Source: Ahaetulla prasina (Eukaryota > Chordata > Lepidosauria > Squamata > Colubridae). From it: a DNA stretch of 64,000 bases. The stretch covers positions 371,765,233 through 371,829,232 of the forward strand of contig NC_080539.1 in NCBI RefSeq assembly GCF_028640845.1, in the 5' to 3' direction. The translations under genes and the position numbers were made by a program. Under the pieces are notes generated by a model, which had not been told where the DNA came from, did not search any database, and was given only the letters and a program-made list of their open reading frames with translations. Positions 9,301-20,217 of this stretch are shown piece by piece (position 1 is the first letter of the stretch; every line of letters starts with the position of its first letter).

Positions 9301-9423
9301 CATCTGTATGGTGATCACATGACCACGGGGAATGTTGCAACGGTCAGGTCAAAAACGTTTTTCAGGTTTGTGACATGCAATGGTCACTAAAAGAATGGCT
9401 GTAAGTCGAGGACTACTTGTATA
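9301..9423 (-). mobile_element. GTAAGTCGAGG MITE fragment (copy 5)
   Basis: It carries GTGATCACATGACCACGGGG, GTTGCAACGGTC and the end CTGTAAGTCGAGGACTACTTG. Confidence 0.85.
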
Positions 9424-9874
9424 GCCGAATGACGGGCCCATTGAGTCAGCGTGAACTCAACATGCTCCAGAGGAACACTAAGAATCTTTCAGAATACCAA
9501 TGGTGTTTTTACAGTTTAAGATGTCTGGTTGCTGTAGGTGACATGCAAGAAAAGAAAAGTTGCAGACAGAAGCACAATGTTGTGACCCAGGTTCCTGGAC
9601 CCGGGGACTCCTGGACTCGGATGATTCAGAAAGTGAGGGAGAAGACCTGCCCAGCCCTGCTTCTCTTGAGCCCTTTCCCTCCCTGGCACCCACTCAAAGG
9701 GATGGGGAGGGGCCGGCACAGCCTGATTCCATGGAGCCTCCTTCTGATTTGGCAACGCCCCAAGAACAGTTTTGGAGCGATGCAAGGTCACGTAGACGTA
9801 ATCGCCGTGCGCAGCAGCGGAAGAGTTGGGACAAAGCCAAGTCATAATTGTCATGCAGTGACATCTGCAGAGAC

Positions 9875-9883
9875 TATAAATAG
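9875..9883 (+). promoter_or_regulatory. TATA box of the 5' LTR
   Basis: TATAAATAG lies in a GC-rich context, and the same motif occurs at 14772-14780 in the 3' LTR. It probably sets the U3/R start about 25-30 bp downstream. Confidence 0.7.
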
Positions 9884-10079
9884 GAGGCGGGACTTCCTGG
9901 TTTTTTGTCTTGGACAAAGTAATGAGTTGGCGCGAGCTAATGAATTGGCGCGAGCTAACTATTTCAATGGAGGAAAGAATATATTCGTGAGTAATTCTGG
10001 CCTTATCTATAATTTCCTCGTTATCTCCAGAAACTTGGCAGGCCCGTGGGTAGGCGTGGCCAGGACATGTATCTATGTA

Positions 10080-10085
10080 AATAAA
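10080..10085 (+). terminator. AATAAA polyadenylation signal of the 5' LTR
   Basis: AATAAAAGG lies about 62 bp before the LTR end and is conserved at 14977-14982 in the 3' LTR, where it would serve the genomic RNA. Confidence 0.7.
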
Positions 10086-10185
10086 AGGAAAAAAGGAAGG
10101 CCTCTGACGGACTCTTTGCTGGGAGTATTGGGGAAGGAAACAGAACATTTTGTCCAAGACCTGACTAAAACATCTTCCACCAAAG

Positions 10186-11130
10186 ATGGATCAGCAGCAG
10201 GTACAGCAGCAGTTAGAGCAGCTACAAGCAGCTAATCAACAGCTCCAGCAGCAAGTGGCTCACTTGGCAGGCCAACTTGCTGCCAGGAATGTGCCTGCAG
10301 CCCCCCATCCTCCCACCTCCTCCTCGCCGCAGTGCCCGATAACCGTGCCGGATAAGTTTTCTGGGCAGCCTGAGATGTTCCCGACCTTCTTGGGACAGTG
10401 CCAGCTCTACATGGCTATGAGGCCAGAGGATTTCCCAGACGACCGGGCTAAGGTGGCCTTCGTGATTAACCTTCTTTCCGGCTCGGCTGCTCGATGGGCC
10501 ACGCCCCTCTTGCTCCAGGACAGCCCCCTGCTGGCGGACCAACAGCGTTTTTGGCAGCACCTACGCACCATGTATGAGGACTCCGTTCAATGCTGACGGC
10601 AACCAGGCGCCTTAAGGAACTCAGTCAAGGGAAACGCCCCCTGCAGGAGTACATCGCCGAATTTCGTCTTTTGTGCCAGGACTCTGACTGGAATGATGCA
10701 GCGCTGGTGGACGCGTTCCAGGAGGGACTCTCAGAGGAATTGCAAGACGAGCTGGCCCGCGTGGAGGCGCCGCGGACCCTCGACAACTTGGTGCCCCTTT
10801 GTCTCCGCCTCGATGCCCGTCTGCAACGGCGACCCCCGGGACCCGCCATCGACATCTGCACCCCCACTTCCTGCACCACCAGCACCCAGGGTCGCCCCAC
10901 GTTTTGTAACCGCTGCGGAAGAGCCCATGGAGTTGGGAGCGGCCAGACCTCGCCTAACAGCCCAGGAGCGGAACCGGAGGCGCCAAGGGGGATTGTGCCT
11001 GTACTGTGGGGAGCCCGGCCACTTCGCCGCTTCTTGCCCCAGAAAGCGAAGTGGGGCACGCACGCCGGTCCCCGAATCACAGCGTGACCAATCGGGAAAC
11101 GGAGCAGGCCCGACCTCGGGGAAACCCTAG
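10186..11130 (+). pseudogene. Gypsy gag (capsid and zinc knuckle), frameshifted
   Basis: The start at 10186 opens with a glutamine-rich coiled-coil-like stretch of about 35 residues. A capsid domain follows (PDKFSGQPEMF, FLGQCQLYM, AKVAFVINLLSGSAARWA), typical of the Ty3/Gypsy gag family. The frame breaks near 10590 and again near the C/G run at 10832-10840. A CCHC zinc knuckle ([14 protein letters not shown]) is at 10996-11037, and the last frame stops at 11130. Gag would assemble cytoplasmic particles around the RNA. The breaks lie at or near short homopolymers, so assembly error is possible. Confidence 0.9.
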
Positions 11131-14100
11131 GTCGGGCACGTACTAAGCCCCCACTGGACGTTGCGGAAGTAGACTCTGGGCCCCTTCGGCATCTGATTCT
11201 GGACACACGGATATGGTTGGGGAACCAGTCGGACGGGCTCCAGGCGCATGCGCTGGTGGACTCAGGGGCCACAACAAACTTTATGGACCAGGCCTTTGTG
11301 ACCCAGTTTGCGGTCCCGTGGTTCCGTGGACCCTCCGATGCGGTAGAGACAATTGATGGGCGAGAACTGGTGTCCGCCCCATTAAATTGCCACCCAGCCT
11401 TTGCGCCTGGCTATTGGGGACCATGAGGAGGCGATCCAGTTTTATGTCACGGCGGACCTTCATTTTCCTGTGGTCCTTGGGATGGCCTGGCCGGACCCAC
11501 GATCCTCAGGTGGCCTGGTCGCGGAACACCATCTCTTTCCCGAGTCTGCAGTGCGTCGATCACATCCGCCACACCTGTGCCGCCAGAACGCCCCCACCGC
11601 TGCCATCACCTTGCCTCCTGAGCTGACGGACTTCGCCCGGCGTGTTCAGCGAGAAGGAGGCGGACCGACTACCCCGCATCGGCCCTACGATTGCCCGTGG
11701 ACCTTCTGCCCAACGCACCACTGCCTGTGGGACGCCTGTATTCCATGTCGGAGCCCGAGTTGGCCGCCTCAGGGACTTCCTGGACAAAAACCTGGCCCGA
11801 GGGTTCATCCGCCTTCAAAGTCCCTCTCGGCCCCGGTCCTCTTTGTGAAGAAGAAGACAGGGACTTGCGCCTATGCTGTGATTACCGCCGCTAAACGCCA
11901 TTACGGTGCGGAATCGCTACCCCTGCCGCCATCCCGGAGCTACTGGAAAGGTTGCGGAGGCCACGATCTTCACCAAGCTCGATCTCCGGGGCCTACAACC
12001 TGGTGCGGATACGAGAAGGAGGCGAATGGAAGACGGCATTCGCACCCGATACGGACACTACGAATACACTGTCATGCCATTTGGGTTGACCAATGCTCCC
12101 GCCGTTTTCAGCACTTCATGAACGACGTGTTCCGAGACATGTTGGATCGGTTCGTGGTTATCTACCTCGACGACATCCTGATTTACTCCCGGTCCAGGAA
12201 AGCCACCTTCGACACGCCAGTCTGGTTCTGCAACGCTATGGAGCAACAACTCAATGCGGCTGGAGAAATGCGTCTTCTTCCGGACTTCCATAGAATTCCT
12301 CGGGCATATCATCTCGCCCGAGGGCATAGCCATGGACCCATGTAAAGTAGAAGCTTTGTGTAGCTGGGAAGCCCTCGTCGGGTGAAGGATGTTCAGCGCC
12401 TACTGGGCTTCGCCAACTACTACCGGACCTTCATCCCGGCTTCGCCACACTGACAGCTCCACTTACCCAGCTCCTCAGGAAGAAGGTTGCATTCCGTGGG
12501 GTCCCCGCAGCAAGAAGCATTCACAGCCCTCAAGAAAGCCTTCGTCACGGAACCCGTCCTGAGGCATCCCGACCCGCTCCGGCCTTTTGTGGTGGAAACG
12601 ACGCGTCAATGTGGCTCTGGGAGCGGTGCTGCTACAGGCTCCGACGAATGGTGGCACACTTTTTCCCTGCGCTTACTACTCCCGGAAACTCAACCCTTCC
12701 GAGCGCAACTACACTATCTGGGAAAAAGAGTTGCTGGCTATCAAGGCTGCATTCGAGGCTTGGCGACACCATCTGGAGGGGGCCCGACATCAGGTGGAGG
12801 TCCGAACGGACCATCGGAATCTCGAGCACCTCACCACAGCTCGGAAGTTGAACCAGCGGCAGATCCGGTGGTCGTTGTTTTTTGCCCGGTTCAACTTCCG
12901 CGTGACCTACATTCCCAGCGGTCACAACCGGAGGGCGGATGCCCTGTCCCGCAAGCCAGAGTCCCTCTGCGCCAAGGCCCCCCTCCCCCCAGGGACAGTG
13001 CTGCCGGCAGAAGCCTTGGCCGCAGCACGGGAGCCAGTGGACTTGCGGGCCCAGGTGCGAGAGGCGCAGCGCCAGGACGCCTGGTCGCAGCAAAGGAGAG
13101 CGGAGGTGGGCCCCACGTCTCCTTGGACCTTGGAGGAGGACTTACTCAAGTTTCGGGGGCGATTATATGTACCCACAGGACCACTCCGAGCCCTCGTCAT
13201 GACCCAGTGCCACGACAACCCTGCAGCAGGACATTTTGGGTTCTTCAAGACCCTCCACCTGGTGACACGGACCTTTTGGTGGCCCCGAGTGCGGCATGAT
13301 ATACATGCCTCCGTGACATCCTGCGTACCGTGCCGGCAAGCCAAGACCGCCACGGGGGCCCCCCCCGGGCTCCTTCAACCCTTGCCGACACCCGACAGAC
13401 CCTGGGGGGGGATCTCTATGGATTTCCTGACAGACCTGCCGCCGTCCTCTGGGTTCACCACGGTGCTGGTGGTGGTGGACATGCTCACCAAGATGGCACA
13501 CTTCATCCCATGCCGCGGACTGCCCACAGCCGCAAAAACGGCCCGTCTCTTTCTGCAGCACATCTTCCGCCCATGGTCTACCGGACAGGGTGGTTTCGGA
13601 CCGCTGGAGTTCAGTTCACAGCCCGCTTCTGGAAGAGCCTGATGGCGCGTTGGAGGTGCAGGTATGTCTGTCGTCATCGCACCATCCGGAGACCGACGGG
13701 GGTACAGAGAAGGTCATCGGTATACTGGAACAGTATCTCCGTTGCTTCATCAACCAGCAACAGGACAACTGGGCCGACTACCTGTCCCTGGCGGAGTTTG
13801 CTTTTAACAACTCTCAGCACACCTCTACTCAGATGACCCGTTCTTTGCCAATGTGGGGTACCATCCGCGGCTCTTCCTCTGGCACCACCGGACTCTCCTG
13901 TTCCCAACGCAGACCTTCCTGACGGAATTGCATGCGGTCCAACAGTTGGTACGCCAGCAGCTGAATCGGGCAAAGGAGGATTACAAACGGTCCGCCGACC
14001 GCTCCCGACGGGCAACGCCCCGCTGGCAGTTGGAGACCGGTGTGGCTCTCACCAAACACCTCCCGTCCGACCGCCCGGTAAAGAAGTTGGACCACCGATT

Positions 14101-14744
14101 CATCGGCCCGTTCCCTGTCGAGGCAGTCATCAACCCGGTAGCCTACCGACTGACCCTGCCACGATCCATGCGGATCCACCCGTTTTCACCGGTCCCTTCT
14201 GGTTCCTGAGGCCACACCGAGTCCCCTTCGGTGCCCAACAGCACCGTCACTGTCGCCGAGGACGGATCGGAGGAATCTGAAGTCCACAGCGCACGAGACT
14301 CCCGCTGGCTGAAGGGTCGCTTTCCAATATTTGATCGCGTGGAAGGGATACGGGACTGATTTCTCCTGGGTAGATGCCTCCGGCGTTCATGCCCTGACCT
14401 GGTGCAGGCCTTCCATGAGCAGAACCCAGCCCGACCGCATCCCGATCGTCAGCCCGGGGAAGGGCCCTGCGGTGAGGATAGTGTTGTGACCCAGGTTCCT
14501 GGACCCGGACTCCTGGACTCGGATGATTCAGAAAGTGAGGAGAAGACCTGGCCAGCCCTGCTTCTCTTGAGCCCTTTCCTCCCTGGCACCCACTCAAAGG
14601 GATGGGGAGGCCGGCACAGCCTGATTCCATGGAGCCTCCTTCTGATTTGGCAACGCCCAAGAACAGTTTTGGAGCGATGCAAGGTCACGTAGACGTAATC
14701 GCCGTGCGCAGCAGCGGAAGAGTTGGGACAAAGCCAAGTCATAA
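11131..14744 (+). pseudogene. Gypsy pol (PR-RT-RH-IN-chromodomain), frameshifted
   Basis: Domains are seen in order across several frames. Protease has ALVDSGATTNF (11250-11282). Reverse transcriptase has DLRLCCDYRR (about 11865-11894), MPFGLTNAPAVF (about 12070-12108) and the catalytic YLDD (12163-12174). RNase H has YYSRKLNPSERNY and TDHRNLEHL (12806-12832). Integrase has an HHCC segment (about 13200-13340), a core motif SMDFLTDLP (near 13418) and HHPETDGGTEKV (near 13677). A chromodomain-like segment lies at about 14275-14440. From 14402 the frame runs without a stop over the 3' LTR border at 14482 and reaches the LTR-encoded acidic/basic tail; the corresponding stop is at 14744. At least eight frame changes prevent a single product. 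Confidence 0.92.
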
Positions 14745-15050
14745 TTGTCATGCAGTGACATCTGCAGAGACTATAAATAGGAGGCGGGACTTCCTGGTTT
14801 TTTGTCTTGGACAAAGTAATGAGTTGGCGCGAGCTAATGAATTGGCGCGAGCTAACTATTTCAATGGAGGAAAGAATATATTCGTGAGTAATTCTGGCCT
14901 TATCTATAATTTCCTCGTTATCTCCAGAAACTTGGCAGGCCCGTGGGTAGACGTGGCCAGGACATGTATCTATGTAAATAAAAGGGAAAAAAAAAGGAAG
15001 GCCTCTGACGGACTCTTTGCTGGGAGTATTGGGGGAAGGGAAACAGAACA
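14482..15050 (+). repeat. 3' LTR of the Gypsy element
   Basis: It matches the 5' LTR except for two clear substitutions and about nine run-length differences (for example CCGGGGACT versus CCGGACT). The TATA motif is at 14772-14780 and AATAAA at 14977-14982. The purine stretch before it (GGTGAGGATAG) is a weak polypurine tract candidate and is itself coding in the pol-tail frame. Confidence 0.95.
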
Positions 15051-15119
15051 CACAATCAGAACGTGATTGATAAGAACAATGATTACTTTTAAGGCTCAGC
15101 ACAGCGAGAGACTATAGCA

Positions 15120-15605
15120 AAATGGTGGTTTTTGGGGTACAGTGTAGTCAATTGCCAAATGATACCCATAAATCCATAAAGCCGTGAAAATATTTGCAGA
15201 TCCCTCGCATCCTGGACATAAACTGTTCTAATTCCTACCCTCAAAACGACGCTATAGAGCACTGCACACCAGAACAACTAGACACAAGAACAGTTTTTCC
15301 CCGAAGGCCATCGCTCTGCTAAACAAATAATTCCCTCAACACTGTCAGACTATTTACTGAATCTGCACTACTATTAATCGTCTCATCGTTCCCATCACCA
15401 ATCTCTTTCCACTTATGACTGTATGACTGTAACTTTGTTGCTGGCAATCCTTATGATTTACATTGATATATTGACCATCATTTGTGTTGTAAATGTTGTG
15501 CCTTGATGAACGTATCTTTTCTTTTATGTACACTGAGAGCATATGCACCAAGACAAATTCCTTGTGTGTCCAATCACACTTGGCCAATAAAATTCTATTC
15601 TATTC
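15120..15605 (+). mobile_element. LINE 3' end (Rex1/CR1-clade-like)
   Basis: Codons for a KNSFFPKAIALLNK-type C-terminus near 15288-15330 are followed by a 3' UTR ending in CACTTGGCCAATAAAATTC and TATTC repeats. Such tails fit Rex1-like LINEs. The clade assignment is from memory of the family and is tentative. Confidence 0.6.
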
Positions 15606-15924
15606 TATTCTAAAGATTTCGTGGAAAAGCTTTGGACATGGTTGCCGGGCAGGTTTAGGCTGCAACTGGTGACACAGAGGAAGAGGAAGGTGACAACTTT
15701 TAGGATCAAGTTTGATCTGAAACGGAACGTGCAAGCCGAGACGAGCTGTTTGCAGAGGGAGACCGGGCTGCAAAAGTGGAGAATAATGGGAATATAATTA
15801 GATTATTTGGCCTACGGAAGGGAAACGAAGCAGAAAAACGACTTGCCAAGTTTCTGCCAATCCAATGATGTCTTGACTGCTGAGGCATTTTTATGGAGCA
15901 CGCAGAAATCAAATTAAGAGTTTA
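15606..15924. other. Unique intronic sequence
   Basis: I recognise no exon or repeat here. Confidence 0.4.
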
Positions 15925-16435
15925 GGCCTCGACTTACGACCACAAAGGAGCCCAACCTTTCAAGCCCCCTTTTACGCCTTTTCTTGCCACGTTTGTTAAA
16001 TGAATCGCTGCAGTTAAGTCAGTAACATTGGTTGCTAAGTGAATCCGGCTTCCTCACTGACTTTGTTGGACAGCACAACCATCAGAAATAGGGCCGCGGT
16101 GTGGCTCAGGCTGTAAGAAGCCTGTTATTAAAACACAGCTGCCTGCAATTATTGCAGGTTCAAGTCCCACCAGGCCCAAGGTTGACTCAGCCTTCCATCC
16201 TTTATAAGGTAGGTAAAATGAGGACCCAGATTGTCGGGGGGCAATAAGTTGACTTTGTAAATATACAAATAGAATGAGACTATTGCCTTACACACTGTAA
16301 GCCGCCCTGAGTCTTCGGAGAAGGGCGGGATATAAATGTAAAAAAAAAAAAAAGCCAACTGCAGAGCATCCCAATTTTGATCACGTGCCCACCGGGATGC
16401 TGCAATAGTCGTAAGTGTGAAAAATGGTCATAAAT
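15925..16435 (-). mobile_element. GTAAGTCGAGG MITE (copy 6), split by a SINE
   Basis: The left part starts CCTCGACTTACGACCAC and runs to about 16090. The right part resumes at 16354 with CAACTGCAGAGCATCCC, GATCACGTGCCCACCGGG and CGTAAGTGTGAAAAATGG. The SINE between them is younger. Confidence 0.85.
16091..16353 (+). mobile_element. tRNA-derived SINE with L2-like tail (copy 4)
   Basis: A variant head (GCGGTGTGGCTCAGGCTG), a B-box GGTTCAAGTCC at 16157-16167 and the shared GCCGCCCTGAG...ATATAAATG tail with poly(A) are present. Together with 29914-30174 it forms a subfamily with a shorter linker (TGTAAATATACAAATAGAATG). Confidence 0.92.
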
Positions 16436-16634
16436 CACCAAAGTCAGAGAGCACCAAGGATCCCATAGATTTATCAATGTCATCACTAACTGTCAATGAA
16501 AATTTGATGTCAAATAATCAACCATCAGTCAAATGATCTAACACAGTGAATCTCAAACCTTTTCTTCTCAAAGGACTCCTTTTAAATATCTTTTGTGGTC
16601 ACAAAAGATTTAAATAATAACATTTCCTCAACCA

Positions 16635-16654
16635 TACACACACACACACACACA
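16635..16654. repeat. (CA)n microsatellite
   Basis: About nine CA units lie just before a CR1 fragment. Confidence 0.9.
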
Positions 16655-16685
16655 AATATATGTTATTCACAGATCAAAAAAACCA

Positions 16686-17148
16686 AAATGCACAGGTACC
16701 GGATATGTGGTACCTGGGAGAGGGATCTTGGAGTCCTAGTGGATAACCATTTAGATATGAGCCAACCGTGTACAGCAGCTGCCAAAAAAGCCAATGCAGT
16801 TCTAGGCTGCATCAACAGAGGGATAGAATCAAGATCACGTGAACTGTTAATACCTCTTTACAAGGCCTTGGTAAGGCCACACTTGGAATATTGCATCCAG
16901 TTTTGGTCGCCACGATGTAAAAAGGATGTTGAGACTCTGGAAAGAGTGCAGAGAAGAGCAACAAAGATGATGAGGGGACCGGAGGCTAAAACATATGAAG
17001 AACGGTTGCAGGAACTGGGTATGTCTAGTTTAATGAAAAGAAGGACTAGGGGAGACATGATAGAAGTCTTCCAATATCTCAGGGGCTGCCACAAAGAAGT
17101 CAAGCTATTCTCAAAAGCACTCGAAGGCAGGACAAGAAGCTATGGCTA
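16686..17148 (+). mobile_element. CR1 LINE, reverse-transcriptase C-terminal part
   Basis: A frame open from 16595 to 17149 encodes the CR1 ORF2 region after the catalytic motif ([66 protein letters not shown]). Compared with other copies it lacks the LLNSST segment, a small in-frame deletion, and the short EEG segment. It is truncated at both ends. Confidence 0.92.
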
Positions 17149-17149
17149 G

Positions 17150-18047
17150 TTGTTCTGCTTCGGCTATCACAAAGCCTCTGCTGAGAAAGTAACAAAGAAA
17201 ACTGGTCGTGGAGAGAACGTGTAGCATCCCAGACAATCCTGTGGATCCTGCTCGAAGCATCGCTTATATGTCACGCCCTGGATAGAAGGACGGGAGCTTC
17301 CGACCATCTTTTCTGCCGTCCTCACCACTCTCTGCACAGCCTTCCCGTCCCAAACAGTCCTGATCTAACAGATACTCAACAGAAACCACCTTTTCAGCTT
17401 GACTCAAAAACTCTACAGGTGGATTTTGAAGGAGCCGATCTTCTGTCCTCCTTCAAGCTCAACAGTCTCCGAACAGTCTCCGAACAGCTTTCTGCTGACA
17501 GATGAGCCATTATCCACTTGGTGGACAGAAGAGTAAGTAAGCCACCGAGAGAAGCTGCTGCAGGCAAACCATTCCTCCAATAGGGTTTTTTTTGTTTTTT
17601 TTAAACTACAGCCACCCTCGGTCCCATAAATCAGGCGGTTAGCGAGGCAGGGAAGAGGACGATCATGGCAGCCGGAATATGATTCAGTGGGGTTAGAAGT
17701 TAGAATTTTTCCATTTTGGGGAGAGCCGCCGCATCCCCCTCTGGGGACTTGCTTGGATAATCACTCAAGAGCAAGCAAGCTGATTAACCAAGGAGGAGAG
17801 AGGCAAGTCTTTCTTGGAAACGGCGCAACCAATGTGTGAAATTTATTCTGTCAAACCATGTGTTTAAAAAAAAAAGAAAGGACAGAAAAAAAACGGTTGG
17901 GTATTTGCATAGTTCTTTCTTCTTTGTTCCAATTGCCTTGAAGGCTGAATTCAAAGAATTGTGGCTCCGAGCTGTTTAAGGCTATATTTTGAGAATTAAA
18001 ACCCTTTCTTTATGCTAACCGTCATGTGAATGTCAGGCGAGAGCACA
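17150..18047. other. Unannotated intronic stretch
   Basis: Positions 17150-17560 look like decayed coding or repeat DNA (TCTCCGAACAGTCTCCGAACAG is a local direct repeat near 17468), but I cannot name a family. From 17580 on it is AT-rich and unique. Confidence 0.4.
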
Positions 18048-18207
18048 GGTAGTCCTGGACTTGCCACCATTTCTTTGCGTGACCGTTTGAAGTTACAATG
18101 GCACTGGGGAAAAAAGGGACTTATGTTACGGCCGTTTTTCACACTTACGACCGCTGCAGCATCATCCCCATGATCAAAATTCTTGGCGACTGGTTCATAT
18201 TTAGGAT

Positions 18208-18857
18208 GCTCCAACACTGGAAGTTTTTAAAGAAAAGATTGGATAACCGTTTGTCTGAAACCGTTTGTTGTGATTCAAGCCCTCGAACCTGGCCCCATGC
18301 CTGAAAGTGACTCCGAGAGTGAGGAGGAAGGGCCAGTAAGGCTTACCTCGGGAGCACCGATTCCTTTGGCTCGGCTCCAGGAACCAGAACCAGACCAGTC
18401 GGAGGACGTAATGAGGCTGTCATCCCCTGATTCGTCCCTTCCCCAGGCTACGCCTTCAGACCCAGCTGATAATAATAATCAAGCTTGGCTTAACCCACGC
18501 TTCAGAAGATTAGAGAGGCAGCGTCATCAAAAGGAAGGGTGGGGCAGGAGCCCCACCCCACAAGATATATAAGGAGCTTTGGGACTGCTCTCAGTTCCAC
18601 GGGAAGCAAACGTTTAGCTGAACCATTTCAAAAAGAGCTGAAAGTCTTGCTACTTGAGTCATTTGTTTGAACTTCGGCAGGCAGCTGCGATTTCTCTGCC
18701 AGGACTGATAACAGCCATGAATTCACTGGCTGAAGGCCAGCTCGTGGGTCTGAAGTGGGGAAGGAGACAGAACACCGGTATAGGGTGGCCTGCCTAAGCA
18801 GGGGGGTTGGACTAGAAGACCTCCAAGGTCCCTTCCAACTCTGTCATTCTATTCTAT
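18208..18857 (+). mobile_element. CR1 LINE 3' end, split by solo LTR C
   Basis: CTCCAACACTGGAAGTTTTT...GTTTGTCTGAAA comes before the LTR. AGGGTGGCCTGCCTAAGC...CTTCCAACTCTGTCATTC comes after it. Joined, they match the other CR1 tails. Confidence 0.9.
18266..18774 (+). mobile_element. Solo Gypsy-type LTR C
   Basis: The 509-bp LTR starts TGTTGTGATTC and ends GGAGACAGAACA, between CCGTT (18261-18265) and CCGGT (18775-18779). The first 300 bp are open: an acidic run (ESDSESEEEG), then a basic end (NPRFRRLERQRHQKEGWGR), stop at 18572. A TATA-like ATATATAAGG lies at about 18563. Its sequence is closest to LTR G. Confidence 0.92.
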
Positions 18858-18989
18858 GCTGGTTGATGTGTCCGAGGGTCACGGGATTCCCCCTTTTGCC
18901 CCCTTCTGGCAAGCAAAGTCAATGGGGATGCCAGGTTCACTTATCAACTGGCAGTGAAGAACTGCCTGTGCCCTCAGGGTTCCCTGAGC

Positions 18990-19345
18990 CATTGGGAAGT
19001 TGGGAGCTGTGCTTTCTGCCCTGCGTCCCTTCGCTGTGCAATACAGGCCCAGACTGTTGGGGAATGAGTCTGCGCAAGTGGTTTCTGGAGTCTGTAATTT
19101 TTCTGGAAATCCATGTGACTCTGAGGACACAGATAAACCTCCAGGTAGCATCTCAAAGGATGCAAATGACCAGCTGTCTGCAAGGAGTATAAATCCGTCC
19201 ATTCCCCCACCATCCAGTCAGAGCTGAAGAAGCTTCTTGGAGGAGAAGCGAAACGTCTTCAAAGACAAACCAGGAAGTCCAGCTGCCTCTTGAAAAAGGA
19301 GCTTTGGGACAAACGTGCCCTGGATGACTGAGAATCTCCCTAGAC
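18990..19345 (+). mobile_element. PLE-type 3' end (GAAACGTCTTC family)
   Basis: GACTCTGAGGACACAGATAA, CATCCAGTCAGAGCTGAAGA, GAGGAGAAGCGAAACGTCTT and GGATGACTGAGAATCTCCCT are present in plus orientation. A palindromic hAT MITE is inserted in its last bases. Confidence 0.8.
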
Positions 19346-19451
19346 CAGGGGTCTCCAACCTTGGTCCCTTTAAGACTTGTGGACTTCAACTCCCAGAGTT
19401 CTGGGAGTTGAAGTCCACAAGTCTTAAAGGGACCAAGGTTGGAGACTCCTG
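19346..19451. mobile_element. Palindromic hAT MITE with 8-bp TSD
   Basis: The 106-bp element runs from CAGGGGTCTCCAACC to GGTTGGAGACTCCTG and is flanked by CCCTAGAC at 19338-19345 and 19452-19459. It is a shorter version of 3193-3327. Confidence 0.95.
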
Positions 19452-19611
19452 CCCTAGACACTTTCCATGGCTCTTTGGACCATTCATAGGTTTTGTATCG
19501 ATTTTGAGGTTAGTGGCCATGTTTCACTGGGATACTTTAGAACAGGATTTTGTGTACGATTTGTATATGATCCCAAAATATTTTTCTAAAATATCAATAT
19601 AACTTCTGCAG

Positions 19612-19672
19612 GCAAGTGGTTCCACTTATTAATTGTTCTAACTGTCAGGAAATTTCTCCTTAGTTCTAAATG
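19612..19672 (-). mobile_element. Short CR1 fragment
   Basis: It contains GGTTCCACTTATTAATTG and GTCAGGAAATTTCTCC in reverse CR1 orientation. Confidence 0.75.
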
Positions 19673-19758
19673 TCCTTGAATACCAAGGACATTCAAGTAA
19701 AGCCCCCCCACCCCACTTTAAAATACCAACTTTCCGAAAGATAGGATCCAGAGTCACT

Positions 19759-19980
19759 TTAGGTAGTCCTTGCTTAGTGACTACCTCATTTAGCAACATT
19801 TGTAGTTACGACAGTGACAACAAAGAATAACTTTTTCATCTCTGTATTTAGAACCTTCGCAGGTTTGTAAAGCAAAGTAATGCTGAAGGAAGACTATAAG
19901 CACAGGTATGATCTCGTTTAGTGACCCATTTGCTAAATCATCGAGTGGGGGGTTGCAACTGTAGTTACTAAGTGAAGCCT
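19759..19980 (+). mobile_element. Divergent MITE related to the GTAAGTCGAGG family
   Basis: It begins AGGTAGTCCTTGCTTAGTGA and ends in GTAGTTACTAAGTGAAGCC. Like 7876 it has CTTGCTTA in place of CTCGACTTAC, so it may be a sister family. Confidence 0.6.
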
Positions 19981-20078
19981 ATTTATACTTGGTGAGGTTT
20001 GGGCACTAAAAAAATAAAGCTGCACAGAAAGTGGTATGACTCCCATTGCAACTGCTTGCATTGTAAAGAGATTTGGAG

Positions 20079-20146
20079 CAGGGGTCTCCAGAATTCTGGG
20101 AGTTGAAGTCCACAAGTCTTAAAATTGCCAAGATTGGAGAGCCCTG
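20079..20146. mobile_element. Deleted palindromic hAT MITE
   Basis: It keeps both ends (CAGGGGTCTCC, TTGGAGAGCCCTG) but has lost most of the left arm. Its flanks are ATTTGGAG (20071-20078) and ATTTAGAG (20147-20154). Confidence 0.88.
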
Positions 20147-20217
20147 ATTTAGAGGTTCCACCACTGAACCAGAGATTTGGGTTTTCTGACTGAGAGTCAG
20201 AAGCTCATAATTAGATT

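Larger units (their letters stand above)
9578..10147 (+). repeat. 5' LTR of the Gypsy element
   Basis: It starts TGTTGTGACCCAGG and ends GGAAACAGAACA. The U3 portion contains an open frame ending at 9847 with the acidic run LDSDDSESEGED near its start and a basic end (RSRRRNRRAQQRKSWDKAKS). Two tandem GAGCTAA-GA-TTGGCGC units near 9926-9957 could be regulatory. I could not recognise a convincing TGG-starting primer binding site after 10147. Confidence 0.95.
9578..15050 (+). mobile_element. Complete Ty3/Gypsy chromovirus-type retrotransposon
   Basis: The 5,473-bp element has two matching LTRs (9578-10147 and 14482-15050) and a 5-bp duplication CACAA (9573-9577 and 15051-15055). The internal order is capsid-type gag, zinc knuckle, aspartic protease, reverse transcriptase, RNase H, integrase and a chromodomain-like segment. 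That order, with the chromodomain, places it in the vertebrate chromovirus branch of Ty3/Gypsy. No envelope gene is seen. The LTRs differ by about two substitutions plus several homopolymer-length changes, so insertion is recent. Gag and pol are broken by frameshifts, many of them in G or C runs, so it is either newly inactive or mis-assembled. Confidence 0.96.
18048..18955 (+). mobile_element. GTAAGTCGAGG MITE (copy 7) split by CR1 and an LTR
   Basis: The left part (ACAGGTAGTCCTGGACTTGC ... GGTTCATATTTAGGATG) ends near 18207. The right part (GAGGGTCACGGGATTCCCCC, GCAAAGTCAATGGGGATGCC) resumes near 18860. Between them is a CR1 3' end that itself contains a solo LTR, so three insertion layers can be read. 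Confidence 0.85.

Noticed and set aside
10090..10200. tRNA primer binding site after the 5' LTR
   Set aside because: The bases after 10147 do not start with TGG and I could not match them confidently to a tRNA 3' end.
17150..17570. Possible decayed exon
   Set aside because: No frame is open across it, and I recognise no protein family or splice signals.
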